DNA of 64,000 nt from Dinoroseobacter sp049800775 (GTDB lineage: Bacteria; Pseudomonadota; Alphaproteobacteria; Rhodobacterales; Rhodobacteraceae): assembly GCF_049800775.1 (NCBI RefSeq), contig NZ_JBNAFR010000008.1:119151-183150 (forward strand), read 5' to 3'. Positions within the stretch are counted from its first letter, which is position 1, and every line of letters starts with the position of its first letter. The notes beneath the pieces are model-generated. The model saw nothing but the letters and a program-made list of their open reading frames with translations, made no database searches and was not told where the DNA came from. Position numbers and translations under genes: made by a program. This document shows, in pieces, positions 43,042 through 51,786 of the stretch.

Positions 43042-43674
43042 TCAGGCACGGGCCAGGGCGGGCGCGAGATCGCCATAGCCGGTGAAGCGCCGCTCGAAGG
43101 GCAGGTCGAGCCGCGCGGCGCAGGCGCGGGCTTTGGCGGTGAGGGCCGGGTCCTCGGTCTGGGCCTGATAGACCAGCTTGGTGTAGTTCCCGAAATACAT
43201 GTCGCGCAGTTCCGGGTGCCGGTCGAGCCCCATGGGACGCCAGACAAACGCATCGAACTGGCGCACGAGGAAATCGGTGAGGAAGAAGGCGGTGAAGTCC
43301 TGATCTGTCAGAGCGGCGAAGCGGTCATTGCCCTCGAAGAAGCTGTAGCAATGGGGGCCCGCGACCATCTCGACCCCGAGCTGCGCGCAGCGCGCCTGCA
43401 ACAGCCCGCCCGTGCCGCAATCGGCATAGACCACGAAGATCCGGTCATAGGCGCCCCGGGCAGCGGTGACCGCATCCTCCACCGCGTCGGGGATCCGCTC
43501 GGGATGGAGGTGAAGCTTGGCGGGCAGGCAGCTCAGCGTCATGTGATCCCAGCCATTGGCGCGCTTGAGCGCGAGGATCTCATGGGCCAGCGCGCCACAG
43601 GCGATGAGCAACACCTGACCCGGGCCCGCAGGCGCGATCCCGTGTTCGGTCAGGGTCGCGTCATCGGGGATCAT
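43042..43674 (-). CDS. DUF1638 protein of the corrinoid methyltransferase locus
   Basis: A 210-residue DUF1638 protein, a family regularly encoded beside corrinoid methyltransferases in marine alphaproteobacteria. It has LLIACGALAHEILALKR at the start, FVVYADCGTGGLL, and GPHCYSFFEGNDRF, with several conserved Cys. Its start overlaps the stop of the YbjQ-family gene by 4 nt. Function unknown; a role in methyl transfer or corrinoid maintenance is inferred from the locus. Confidence 0.85.
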   Translation of the reverse strand: MIPDDATLTEHGIAPAGPGQVLLIACGALAHEILALKRANGWDHMTLSCLPAKLHLHPERIPDAVEDAVTAARGAYDRIFVVYADCGTGGLLQARCAQLGVEMVAGPHCYSFFEGNDRFAALTDQDFTAFFLTDFLVRQFDAFVWRPMGLDRHPELRDMYFGNYTKLVYQAQTEDPALTAKARACAARLDLPFERRFTGYGDLAPALARA

Positions 43675-44006
43675 TTCAGGCGCACCGCCGTGCCGTAGAA
43701 CACGACCTCGGAGGCGGCCTGCTGGATGGTCGAGGTTTCCATCCGGGTGGCGACGATGGCATCGGCGCCCAGCTCGTAGGCCTGTTCGATCATCCGGTCA
43801 TAGGCCTGCTCGCGCGCGCCAGCCAAAAGGCTCGCATATTCCTTGACCTCGCCGCCGACGAGATTGCGCAGGCCAGCCACGATGTCCGACCCGATATGTT
43901 TGGCCCGTACGGTGGAGCCACGCACGAGACCCAGGGCCGCCTCGATCTCGCGTCCGGGCAGGCCATCGGTGGTGACCACGAGGATCTCACTTTTCGAGGT
44001 GATCAT
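43671..44006 (-). CDS. YbjQ family protein (UPF0145, formerly heavy-metal-binding)
   Basis: About 111 residues with the YbjQ pattern: VVTTDGLPGREIEAALGLV, GGEVKEYASLLAGAREQAYDRM, ADAIVATRMETS. Members form pentameric rings; their function is unclear. ATG 44006 is preferred to 44015 or 44024 because GGAGGATGACAAAT gives a properly spaced ribosome site. It overlaps the small membrane protein gene upstream and is coupled to the DUF1638 gene. Confidence 0.88.
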   Translation of the reverse strand: MITSKSEILVVTTDGLPGREIEAALGLVRGSTVRAKHIGSDIVAGLRNLVGGEVKEYASLLAGAREQAYDRMIEQAYELGADAIVATRMETSTIQQAASEVVFYGTAVRLK

Positions 44007-44205
44007 ATTTGTCATCCTCCGCATTGCCGAGCCGCTGGGCGATCACCCGCCAGATCACGAATGCGATCAGGCCGATGGGGATAAGGCTGGCGAGACCGAG
44101 CCCGGGGGCTGCGACCGTCGCAAGCCCTAGACTGGCCACAAAGATCGTGGCCCCTGCTGCGGCCATGACCACCACGATGAGGAGCACGAATTTATCAAGG
44201 GGCAT
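43987..44205 (-). CDS. Small two-pass membrane protein
   Basis: 72 residues with two hydrophobic segments (about 6-28 and 35-54) and an acidic tail (NAEDDKYDHLEK). It starts at ATG 44205, preceded on the minus strand by AGGAGG, and its 3' end overlaps the YbjQ-family gene by 20 nt. No family recognised. Confidence 0.65.
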   Translation of the reverse strand: MPLDKFVLLIVVVMAAAGATIFVASLGLATVAAPGLGLASLIPIGLIAFVIWRVIAQRLGNAEDDKYDHLEK

Positions 44206-44267
44206 TGGGACCTCCTGTCCGTTCTGTCCCCTTTGATATGGCGATGGCGCAGCCCGGAAAGAAGGGC

Positions 44268-44972
44268 TCAGCTCGCCGCAAGCTGGTTATGCTTGCGCGC
44301 GATGAACTCCTTGGCGGTTTCCACGGCGACCGCGGCATCCCGGCAATAGGCATCCGCGCCGATCGCCTTGCCGAACTCTTCGTTCAGGGGCGCACCGCCC
44401 ACGAGCACGATATACTCGTCGCGGATGCCCTTCTCGACCATCGCGTCGATCACGACCTTCATATAGGGCATGGTGGTGGTGAGCAGGGCGGACATGCCGA
44501 CGATATCGGCCTCCTCGCGCTCGGCCGCTTCGAGATAGTTCTCGACCGGGTTGTTGATGCCCAGATCGACCACTTCGAAACCAGCCCCTTCCATCATCAT
44601 CGACACGAGGTTCTTGCCGATATCGTGGATATCGCCCTTCACCGTGCCGATCACCATCTTGCCCATGCGCGGCGCGCCGGTCTCGGCCAGAAGCGGCTTG
44701 AGGATGGACATCCCGCCCTTCATGGCATTGGCCGCCAGAAGAACCTCGGGCACGAAAAGGATCCCATCGCGGAAATCGTTGCCCACGATGGTCATGCCCG
44801 CCACGAGCGCCTCGGTCAGCACGCGGTAAGGTTCCCAACCCCGCTCCAGCAGGATGTTCACACCCTCTTCGATCTCCTCCTTGAGGCCATCATAGAGGTC
44901 GTCAAACATCTGGAGCACGAGGTCTTCGTCGTTGAGCTCGGAGAGGATGATGTCGTCGTCTTCGTCTGCCAT
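44268..44972 (-). CDS. Corrinoid (cobalamin-binding) methyltransferase protein, MtbC/MtaC type
   Basis: 234 residues. A helical cap (about 10-100, with FVPEVLLAANAMKGGM) precedes the B12-binding domain with the lower-ligand His H116 in TVKGDIHDIGKN, then LGINNP and VGGAPLNEEF. It carries the methyl group between a donor and homocysteine methyltransferase. Its neighbour is a homocysteine methyltransferase, and sarcosine oxidase lies nearby, which suggests betaine or dimethylglycine as donor. Confidence 0.92.
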   Translation of the reverse strand: MADEDDDIILSELNDEDLVLQMFDDLYDGLKEEIEEGVNILLERGWEPYRVLTEALVAGMTIVGNDFRDGILFVPEVLLAANAMKGGMSILKPLLAETGAPRMGKMVIGTVKGDIHDIGKNLVSMMMEGAGFEVVDLGINNPVENYLEAAEREEADIVGMSALLTTTMPYMKVVIDAMVEKGIRDEYIVLVGGAPLNEEFGKAIGADAYCRDAAVAVETAKEFIARKHNQLAAS

Positions 44973-45084
44973 GGGATCCTCGGTGGCCAGAAAGTGATGA
45001 GAAATCCTGTCCCGATCCGGCGGGGCAGGCTATTTGAATTGCGACATCGCGCGCGCGCGCAACGACGCAATCAAGGCAAGGTGA

Positions 45085-46107
45085 TCAGGCGCGGCGCCGG
45101 CGGCGGGCCCGCTCGGGGCGTTTGGGGGCGCCTTCCTCGGTGCCGTCCACCGCCGATGAGAAACCGCCCAGGGTCTCGGCGATCTCGTCGAGCGAAGGAC
45201 GCGGCAGGTTGGGGCCGCTCTCGTCGAGCGCGGCACGCATATGGCGCAGATGTTCGAAGGTCGTGCCACAGCAGCCGCCGATGACCGTTGCCCCCGAGGC
45301 GCGCGCGAGCTTGGCGTATTCGCCCATCAGCTCCGGCGTGCCGTCATAGTGGATATGGCCATCGACATATTTCGGAATGCCCGCATTGCCCTTGGCGATC
45401 AGGGGGCGTTCGCTGCCCGCGGCGCTGAACCCCAGCACCGTGCGCAGCAGATCCGACGCCCCCACGCCGCAATTGGCGCCATAGGCCACGGGCGGGTGAT
45501 CCAGGGTCTCGACCATCTTGGCCATCGCCGCCGAGGTCGTGCCCATCATGGTCCGGCCCGCCGTGTCGAAGCTCATGGTGCCACACCAGGGCATGCCCGC
45601 CAGAAGGGCGGCTTCGGAGGCGGCCTTGTATTCCTCGGGGGCCGAGATCGTCTCGACCCAGAGGATATCCGCGCCACCGGCCTTCAGCCCCTCGGCCTGC
45701 TCATGGAACATCTCGACCGCAAGCTCGTGGGTGAGCGGGCCCATGGGCGCCATGATCTCGCCGGTGGGGCCCATGGAGCCTGCGACCAGCACCTCTCGAT
45801 CCGCCTTGTCGGCCACGGCGCGCGCGATCTCGGCGGCCCGCCGGTTCAGCTCGGCCACCCGGCTTTGGGCGTCATGGAGTTTCAGCCGCGCGGCATTGCC
45901 GCCAAAGCTGTTGGTGAGAAACAGATCGCTGCCTGCATCCACGGCCCCCTGATAGAGCGCGGTGATCTTCTCGGGCGCGTCCACATTCCACAGCTCGGGC
46001 GCATCGCCAGAGGACAGGCCCATGTTGAACAGGGTCGTGCCCGTCGCGCCATCGGTCAGGAGCACCCCGCGCTCGGCAATCAATCGGGACAGCGGATCGG
46101 TGGTCAT
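45085..46107 (-). CDS. bmt: Corrinoid-linked homocysteine S-methyltransferase (betaine-homocysteine methyltransferase type)
   Basis: About 340 residues, homocysteine-binding barrel. The N-terminal LLTDGATGTTLFNMGL is typical. Zinc ligands are visible as one Cys in GANCGVG and two in IGGCCGTT. ATG 46107, with AAAGG nine bases upstream, is preferred to a TTG at 46146. It precedes the corrinoid protein gene by about 110 nt. The tail is strongly basic (RRRRRA). The likely role is transfer of a methyl group from glycine betaine via the corrinoid protein to homocysteine. A MetR-type palindrome lies upstream. Confidence 0.85.
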   Translation of the reverse strand: MTTDPLSRLIAERGVLLTDGATGTTLFNMGLSSGDAPELWNVDAPEKITALYQGAVDAGSDLFLTNSFGGNAARLKLHDAQSRVAELNRRAAEIARAVADKADREVLVAGSMGPTGEIMAPMGPLTHELAVEMFHEQAEGLKAGGADILWVETISAPEEYKAASEAALLAGMPWCGTMSFDTAGRTMMGTTSAAMAKMVETLDHPPVAYGANCGVGASDLLRTVLGFSAAGSERPLIAKGNAGIPKYVDGHIHYDGTPELMGEYAKLARASGATVIGGCCGTTFEHLRHMRAALDESGPNLPRPSLDEIAETLGGFSSAVDGTEEGAPKRPERARRRRRA

Positions 46108-46188
46108 GGGCACAGGGCCTTTCAGGCAGAACGAGGAGGATGGCAACCGGGGGAGCCCCCGGGACGCCGGTGTCTCGCATGTCCCTTG

Positions 46189-46207
46189 TTATGAAGCAAT
46201 TTCATAA
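46189..46207 (-). promoter_or_regulatory. MetR-type operator upstream of the homocysteine methyltransferase
   Basis: A perfect palindrome TTATGAA-GCAAT-TTCATAA contains TGAA-N5-TTCA, the consensus of the LysR-type regulator MetR, which responds to homocysteine. It lies 82 nt before the methyltransferase start on the minus strand, in a very AT-rich island within GC-rich DNA. A further half-like TCATAATG follows at 46211-46218. Confidence 0.75.
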
Positions 46208-46222
46208 TTCTCATAATGGTGT

Positions 46223-48148
46223 TCAATTCCGCGCAAGTCCCACCGGGGCCGGGACATCGGGAGCGGCGGCATCCCGGGCGCAGCGGACCGCCGCACCGGG
46301 TCGGATCCGCCGGACCACATCGAACATCGCCAGTGTCAGTCCCGCGACACTGGGGGCGGCGACATAGCGGGTCTCCCAGCGGGGGGCGAAGGCGGATTTG
46401 AACTGGCGCAGACCGGGCGCATTGGCGCGTTTGAGAAGGCCGCTCGCCCACCGTGCCAGCAGCTCCGTCGGGGCCTTGGGGGGCGCATTGAGCGGGACCG
46501 CGGCGAGCGAGAACCGCTCGCAGCCTTCCGCGCGCGCCGTCTCGATGGCGGCCAGCACGAGGCGATGGGTGGTTCCGTCCGGCACCTCGGCGGCCGAGCG
46601 CACCAGATCGAGCGCCCAGCCCTTGCGCGTCGTGTTGAAGGTGACAAAGGCAAGAAGGGTGCCCGCCCGGCGTGCGGTGAAGATCCGCTGCGCCGAGAGC
46701 GGCGCGTCCTCGAAGCGGCTCATGGAAAAGCCCCGCTCACCGCCATTGCGCGCGGCCCAATCCGCTGAAAGCGCAGCCATTTCCCCATAGGGGGGCGCGC
46801 CCTGCACTTCGGCAAAGACGAGATCCGACTGCGCGACCTTGCGCAGTTTGCGCCGCAATTGCCGACATCCGCGCGCGTTCAGGTCGAACCGCGCCGGGTC
46901 GATCACCGCGTCCTCCGCCAAGGCACGCACGGTATATCCCCGGGCCCGGGCCGCGCTGGCCAGCCGACCGTCGCATTTATAGAGGACCGGCACCGTGCCA
47001 TCGCGGTGGGCCTCAGCCTCGAGCGCGTCAAGGGCGGCCTCGGGACGGGCCCGGGCGCAGAGCGGATCGAACAGCGCGACGAGCGCTTGCGGCGTCGGTG
47101 CCACCATCCAGCCCGTTTGCGTCTCGGGGACCCAGAGCAGGGTCTTGTCGATCTGCGAATGCAGCTGGACCTCCGCATGGGGGATCTGCGCGGCGGCATG
47201 CTGTCCGGGGCAGGGGCCGAACTGGAACCGTTCGGGGGCCAGCGGCGTGGCATGGCGCCAGATCAGCGCGACCCCGGCGAGACTGGCGGGCAGGGCGTAG
47301 TACACGAGGCGAAAGGTGATGCAGGCGGCGAGCAGATCGACCTCCGCCGAGGCGGGCAGCAGGGCGAGCAGTGTGACCTCGAAGGGTCCGACCCCGCCGG
47401 GTGTGCCGGACAGAAGCGCCGCGCCGAGCGCCAGCAGATAGACCGGCAGGAGGGCCACAAAGCCGATCCCCGCCCCCTCGGGCAGAAGTACCCAGAGTGC
47501 GATCGCCGCGAGGAGCGTATCCACCGCCGTCAGGCTCAGCAGCCGCAGCATGGCCCGGATCGATGGCCAGCGCAGGGGAAGCCGGCGGATCCCCGGCTGA
47601 AACAGGCTGACCCCCAGCAACGCGATCAGCGCCAATGCGGCTGCCGCGCCCCACAGCCCGGGCGCACCGGGCAAGACGGGAGAGATGGCCAGCGCGCAGA
47701 GGGTGACGATCCCCCAACAGGCCAGAAACAGCACCGTCACGGTCAGCGTCAACTGCCCCGCGCGCAGCAGTGACATGCGCGGCTCAAACCATTTCCACCG
47801 CACGAGCGCCCCGGTGATCAGGCCGAATCCGATGGTTTGTCCGATGGCGATGGCCGCGCGCCCGGCATGGGCGGCTTCCTGCGGGTCCTGACCGGTGCGC
47901 AGATGCCGATGTAACACCACGTCATAGCGCCCCACGGCCCAGAAACTGCCCAGCGTGGCAAGCAGGGCCGTGACCCAGGCCATGCCCGGCAAATCCGCAA
48001 TCGCGATGCGCAGATCGGCAAGCGACACGGCCGCACAGCGCAGCCACACCAGATAGAGGCATATCCCGCCCAGAAGGACAGGCAGGCCGTGTCTGAGCGT
48101 TGGGCCCGGCACCCACCGCCGCACCCCCGATACAGGTTGTCTGGACAT
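46223..48148 (-). CDS. MprF/OlsF-like bifunctional aminoacyl-lipid synthase and flippase
   Basis: 641 residues. The N-terminal half (about 15-320) is polytopic with the UPF0104-like flippase pattern (TGALVRWKWF, LLSGTPGGVGPFE). The C-terminal half (about 340-620) is a GNAT-like DUF2156 domain (FALNA... RKLRKVA, RNGGERGFSMSRF, SLAAVPLNAP). Such enzymes use aminoacyl-tRNA to aminoacylate phosphatidylglycerol or ornithine lipid. The N-terminal flippase is shorter than in Gram-positive MprF. It is a single gene; the MetR-type palindrome downstream belongs to the next operon. Confidence 0.85.
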   Translation of the reverse strand: MSRQPVSGVRRWVPGPTLRHGLPVLLGGICLYLVWLRCAAVSLADLRIAIADLPGMAWVTALLATLGSFWAVGRYDVVLHRHLRTGQDPQEAAHAGRAAIAIGQTIGFGLITGALVRWKWFEPRMSLLRAGQLTLTVTVLFLACWGIVTLCALAISPVLPGAPGLWGAAAALALIALLGVSLFQPGIRRLPLRWPSIRAMLRLLSLTAVDTLLAAIALWVLLPEGAGIGFVALLPVYLLALGAALLSGTPGGVGPFEVTLLALLPASAEVDLLAACITFRLVYYALPASLAGVALIWRHATPLAPERFQFGPCPGQHAAAQIPHAEVQLHSQIDKTLLWVPETQTGWMVAPTPQALVALFDPLCARARPEAALDALEAEAHRDGTVPVLYKCDGRLASAARARGYTVRALAEDAVIDPARFDLNARGCRQLRRKLRKVAQSDLVFAEVQGAPPYGEMAALSADWAARNGGERGFSMSRFEDAPLSAQRIFTARRAGTLLAFVTFNTTRKGWALDLVRSAAEVPDGTTHRLVLAAIETARAEGCERFSLAAVPLNAPPKAPTELLARWASGLLKRANAPGLRQFKSAFAPRWETRYVAAPSVAGLTLAMFDVVRRIRPGAAVRCARDAAAPDVPAPVGLARN

Positions 48149-48303
48149 GTTTTTCCCTCGCCTCCAGACCCGAAGGGCTAGCAGGAGAGGGTTTAGGATC
48201 CGGTTAAGCTCTGCGCGATCTGCACCGGCCCGGCCCGCGCGGCGGCGGGCCGTTCGTCAGATCCCGGATCAAGGGTCAGGGGCGATGTCGCCCCGGGACC
48301 GCA

Positions 48304-48618
48304 TCAGGCTTCGTTCATCACCTGGTTCTGTGCTTCGACCAGCAATTCCGCCATCTTGGCGCGGATGGTCGCCTCATCGGCCTTGCTGCCGAGATCGCCG
48401 GATACCTTGCGGAACACATCCTCATGGCCGGCTTCCTCGAAATCCGACTTGATCACCTCGCGGGCATAGGCGGTGGCGTCCTCGCCGGTCTTGCCCAGAA
48501 GCTCCGCCGCCCAGAGGCCGAGCAGCTTGTTGCGCCGGGCATCGGCTTTGAACTGCATCTCCGCATCATGGGCGTATTTTGCCTCGAATGCGTTCTCGCG
48601 GTCGTCGAATGTGGTCAT
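48304..48618 (-). CDS. F1-ATPase inhibitor zeta-type subunit (DUF1476)
   Basis: A 104-residue helical protein: TTFDDRENAFEAKYAHD at the N-terminus, FKADARRNKLLGLWAAELLG, and a C-terminal helix ELLVEAQNQVMNEA. The family contains the zeta subunit, a natural inhibitor of F1-ATPase in alphaproteobacteria such as Paracoccus. It is divergent from purC, a pairing common in Rhodobacterales. Confidence 0.92.
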   Translation of the reverse strand: MTTFDDRENAFEAKYAHDAEMQFKADARRNKLLGLWAAELLGKTGEDATAYAREVIKSDFEEAGHEDVFRKVSGDLGSKADEATIRAKMAELLVEAQNQVMNEA

Positions 48619-48798
48619 CTCAGGTCCTCTGGCGCTGAAAACATTGCCTTAAAAGATATGGCGGTCTGCTGATGCGGCTGCAAGACCCTTGCGCGAGATT
48701 GCAGTGCCTTGCAGCATGGGGAGGCTTGCCCTATAGCGGGCGCACCCTGTCGCAGCGCTTGGACGACCGGGCCCCGATTTCTATCCCGGAGACAGTTC

Positions 48799-49560
48799 AT
48801 GGCACGCCGCAAGAAGATCTACGAAGGCAAGGCCAAGATTCTCTATGAAGGTCCGGAGCCGGGCACGATTGTTCAATACTTCAAAGACGATGCGACCGCC
48901 TTCAATGCGGAAAAGAAGGCGACCATCGACGGCAAAGGTGTGCTGAACAACCGTCTGAGCGAGTTTTTCATGACCGGTCTGAACGGGATCGGGGTGCCGA
49001 CTCACTTCCTAAAGCGGCTGAACATGCGCGAACAACTCGTGCGATCCGTGGAAATTATTCCGCTCGAAGTGGTGGTGCGCAATGTCGCCGCAGGTTCGAT
49101 CTCCAAGCGTCTGGGGATCGCCGAAGGCACGCCGCTGCCGCGTCCCATCGTGGAATTCTACTACAAGGACGACGATCTGGGCGACCCGATCGTCAGCGAA
49201 GAGCATATCATCGCGTTCCAATGGGCGACCCAGCAAGACCTCGATGACATGGTGGCGCTCGCCCTGCGGGTGAATGACTTCATGTCCGGCTGCATGCTGA
49301 GCGTCGGGATCAAGCTGGTCGATTTCAAGATCGAGGTCGGCCGGGTCTTCGAGGGCGATTACCAGCGTCTGATCGTGGCCGACGAGATCAGCCCGGACAG
49401 CTGCCGGTTGTGGGATATCGAGACGGGCCAGAAGCTCGACAAGGACGTCTTCCGCCGCGATCTGGGCAATCTGGCCGATGCCTATACGGAAGTGGCCCAG
49501 CGTCTCGGGGTGCTGCCCAAGAACGCCACGCCCATGACCAAGCCCACCCTGATCAACTGA
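48799..49560 (+). CDS. purC: Phosphoribosylaminoimidazole-succinocarboxamide synthase
   Basis: A 253-residue SAICAR synthetase for de novo purine synthesis. It contains KKIYEGKAKILYEG, PLEVVVRNVAAGS, EFYYKDDDLGDP and ADEISPDSCRLWD. ATG 48799 begins the family N-terminus; earlier starts add no homology. A terminator follows at 49601, so purS and purQ downstream have a separate or read-through message. Confidence 0.97.
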   Translation: MARRKKIYEGKAKILYEGPEPGTIVQYFKDDATAFNAEKKATIDGKGVLNNRLSEFFMTGLNGIGVPTHFLKRLNMREQLVRSVEIIPLEVVVRNVAAGSISKRLGIAEGTPLPRPIVEFYYKDDDLGDPIVSEEHIIAFQWATQQDLDDMVALALRVNDFMSGCMLSVGIKLVDFKIEVGRVFEGDYQRLIVADEISPDSCRLWDIETGQKLDKDVFRRDLGNLADAYTEVAQRLGVLPKNATPMTKPTLIN

Positions 49561-49600
49561 TCGCGTCTCGGCGTCCCTGGCGCCATGATCCGACCCGAGG

Positions 49601-49626
49601 GCCGGCTGTCCCGCAGCGGGCTTTTT
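49601..49626 (+). terminator. Intrinsic terminator after purC
   Basis: An 8-bp stem (GCCGGCTG with CAGCGGGC, one mismatch) and a 5-nt loop are followed by TTTTT, 40 nt after the purC stop. Confidence 0.75.
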
Positions 49627-49730
49627 CATGCGCGGACGGGGCAGGGGCCGGATGGCCGTGCCCCCAGAAGGGTTGAGCCCAACGGGCCAATGCGCTAACC
49701 GGGCGGTGTCATTCAAGAAGGAGCCAGCCC

Positions 49731-49961
49731 GTGAAAGCCACCGTCCATGTGATGCTGAAAACCGGCGTGCTTGACCCTCAGGGTGAGGCCGTGCGCCACG
49801 CGCTGGGATCCCTGGGGTTCGACGGGGTCGAGGGCGTCCGTCAGGGCAAGGTGATCGAGCTCGATCTCGCCGAGGGCACCACCGAAGCGCAAGTGACCGA
49901 GATGTGCGAGAAGCTGCTCGCGAACACGGTGATCGAAAGCTACCGGGTGGAGATGGCCTGA
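49731..49961 (+). CDS. purS: Phosphoribosylformylglycinamidine synthase subunit PurS
   Basis: A 76-residue small subunit of the three-part FGAM synthase: HVMLKTGVLDPQGEAVRHALGSLGF, VRQGKVIELDL and the terminal NTVIESYRVEMA. AAGGAG precedes ATG. Its stop overlaps the start of an alcohol dehydrogenase gene (TGATG), which separates it from purQ. Confidence 0.95.
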   Translation: MKATVHVMLKTGVLDPQGEAVRHALGSLGFDGVEGVRQGKVIELDLAEGTTEAQVTEMCEKLLANTVIESYRVEMA

Positions 49962-50998
49962 TGCGGGCGGCGGTTCTGCGGGCCTATAACGAAGATCTCG
50001 TGCTCGAGGACGTGGCCGATCCGACCTGCCCGGAGGACGGGGTCGTGCTCAAGGTGTTGGCCTGCGGTGTGTGCCGCTCGGACTGGCATGGCTGGGTGGG
50101 CGAGCATCCCCGGGTGCTGCCGGGCCAGATCGGCGGTCATGAGTATTGCGGTGAAGTGATCGAGGCGGGTCCGCGGGCCACCCACGAGGTGGGGGACAAG
50201 GTCGTGGCGCCCTTTATCCTGGCCTGCGGGACATGCCTGTCCTGCCAGTCGGGCGCACAGAACACCTGTCCGAACCAGCGCCTGCCGGGCTTTGTGGAGC
50301 CGGGCGCCTTTGCGGAATACGTCGCGGTGCCCTTCGATCATAACCTCTCGCTGCTGCCCGAGACGCTCTCGCCCACGGTGGCGGCGGGACTCGGATGCCG
50401 CGTCACGACCGCCTGGCACGCGCTGACCGGGCGCGCGGCCCTGCAAGGGTCAGAATGGGTCGCGGTCCACGGAACGGGCGGCATTGGCTTGTCCTCGGTG
50501 ATCCTCGCCAACGCGCTCGGCGCGCGGGTGATCGCAGTGGATGTGGTCGAAGAGAAACTGACCCATGCGGCTCAGCACGGGGCCGAGGTAACCCTGAATG
50601 CCCGCGAGGGCGATGTGGCCGTCCGGATCAAGGAGATCACAGGCGGCGGTGCCCATGTCTCGATCGAGGCGCTGGGGATTCAGGACACGGTGAACGCCTC
50701 GCTGGAATGCCTGCGCCCGCTGGGCCGTCATGTGCAGGTCGGTCTGCCCACGGGCCACACCGCGCGCATGGATGTGAACATGTCGGCGATCTATCAGGGC
50801 AATCTCGCGGTCTATGGCACACGGGGTATGCCCTCCTGGCGCTACCCGAGCCTGCTGAGCCTGATCGAAACCGGGCGCGTGGACATGTCCCCGCTGATCG
50901 CCCGCGAGATTGGGCTGTCGGGCACCTCGGAAGAGCTGCGCGCCTTCAACGGGCCGACCCCGCCGGGCGTGGCCGTCATCACCGATTTCCTGAGCTGA
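49961..50998 (+). CDS. Zinc-dependent alcohol dehydrogenase (MDR family)
   Basis: A 345-residue medium-chain dehydrogenase. Catalytic zinc ligands are Cys in GVCRSDWHGW and the HE in GGHEYCG; the structural zinc cysteines are in CGTCLSCQSGAQNTC; the Rossmann motif is GTGGIGLSSV (about 172). It starts within the purS stop (TGATG) and ends 13 nt before purQ, so it is embedded in the purine operon. No purine role is known for the family. ATG 49961 is used; the frame upstream only overlaps purS. Confidence 0.92.
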   Translation: MRAAVLRAYNEDLVLEDVADPTCPEDGVVLKVLACGVCRSDWHGWVGEHPRVLPGQIGGHEYCGEVIEAGPRATHEVGDKVVAPFILACGTCLSCQSGAQNTCPNQRLPGFVEPGAFAEYVAVPFDHNLSLLPETLSPTVAAGLGCRVTTAWHALTGRAALQGSEWVAVHGTGGIGLSSVILANALGARVIAVDVVEEKLTHAAQHGAEVTLNAREGDVAVRIKEITGGGAHVSIEALGIQDTVNASLECLRPLGRHVQVGLPTGHTARMDVNMSAIYQGNLAVYGTRGMPSWRYPSLLSLIETGRVDMSPLIAREIGLSGTSEELRAFNGPTPPGVAVITDFLS

Positions 50999-51011
50999 AG
51001 GACCGATCCCC

Positions 51012-51683
51012 ATGAAAGCAGCCATCATCGTCTTTCCCGGATCCAATTGCGACCGCGATCTGGCCGAAGCGTTCCGCAAGACCACCGGCGTCGAACCGGT
51101 CATGGTCTGGCACAAGGACACCGCGCTGCCCACCGGGGTGGACATCATCGGTGTGCCGGGCGGGTTTTCCTTTGGCGACTACCTGCGCTGCGGTGCGATT
51201 GCAGCGCAATCGCCGATCGCGCAGTCGGTGAAGGGCTTTGCCGAAAAGGGCGGTCCCGTGCTGGGGATCTGCAACGGGTTTCAGGTGCTGTGTGAGACGG
51301 GTCTGCTGCCCGGGGTGCTGATGCGGAATGCGTCGCTGAAATACATCTGCAAGCCCGTGGGCCTGCGGGTTGAGAGCAGCCAGACCCCCTATACCAACGC
51401 CTATGCGGATGGCGAAGAGATCACGGTGCCCATCGCGCACCATGACGGCAATTACCGCGCCGATGCCGAGACGCTGGACCGGCTCGAAGGCGATGGCCGC
51501 GTGGCGTTCCGCTATACCGACAATCCCAATGGCTCGGACCGCGATATCGCCGGGATCCTCTCGGCCAATCGCCGCGTGCTCGGCATGATGCCCCACCCGG
51601 AGCGCGCCTTCGAGCCGCTCCATGGCGGCACCGATGGTGCACGGCTCTTTTCCGGGCTTCTGGACGCGCTGAGCCCGGCCTGA
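51012..51683 (+). CDS. purQ: Phosphoribosylformylglycinamidine synthase subunit PurQ
   Basis: A 223-residue class I glutamine amidotransferase. The nucleophile Cys is in GICNGFQVL (about residue 86), with the His-Glu dyad in MMPHPERAFEPL near the C-terminus. The N-terminal VFPGSNCDRD is diagnostic. It supplies ammonia to the large subunit PurL, not seen in this window. Confidence 0.96.
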   Translation: MKAAIIVFPGSNCDRDLAEAFRKTTGVEPVMVWHKDTALPTGVDIIGVPGGFSFGDYLRCGAIAAQSPIAQSVKGFAEKGGPVLGICNGFQVLCETGLLPGVLMRNASLKYICKPVGLRVESSQTPYTNAYADGEEITVPIAHHDGNYRADAETLDRLEGDGRVAFRYTDNPNGSDRDIAGILSANRRVLGMMPHPERAFEPLHGGTDGARLFSGLLDALSPA

Positions 51684-51786
51684 CGGGGCGCCCCCATTCA
51701 CCTCTGATCGGGCAGGGCGGCGAGCCCTTGCCACCGGCGCCCGCAGCCCGCTTGTGGCATGTCCGGAACCCGCGTATCCCTAAGGT

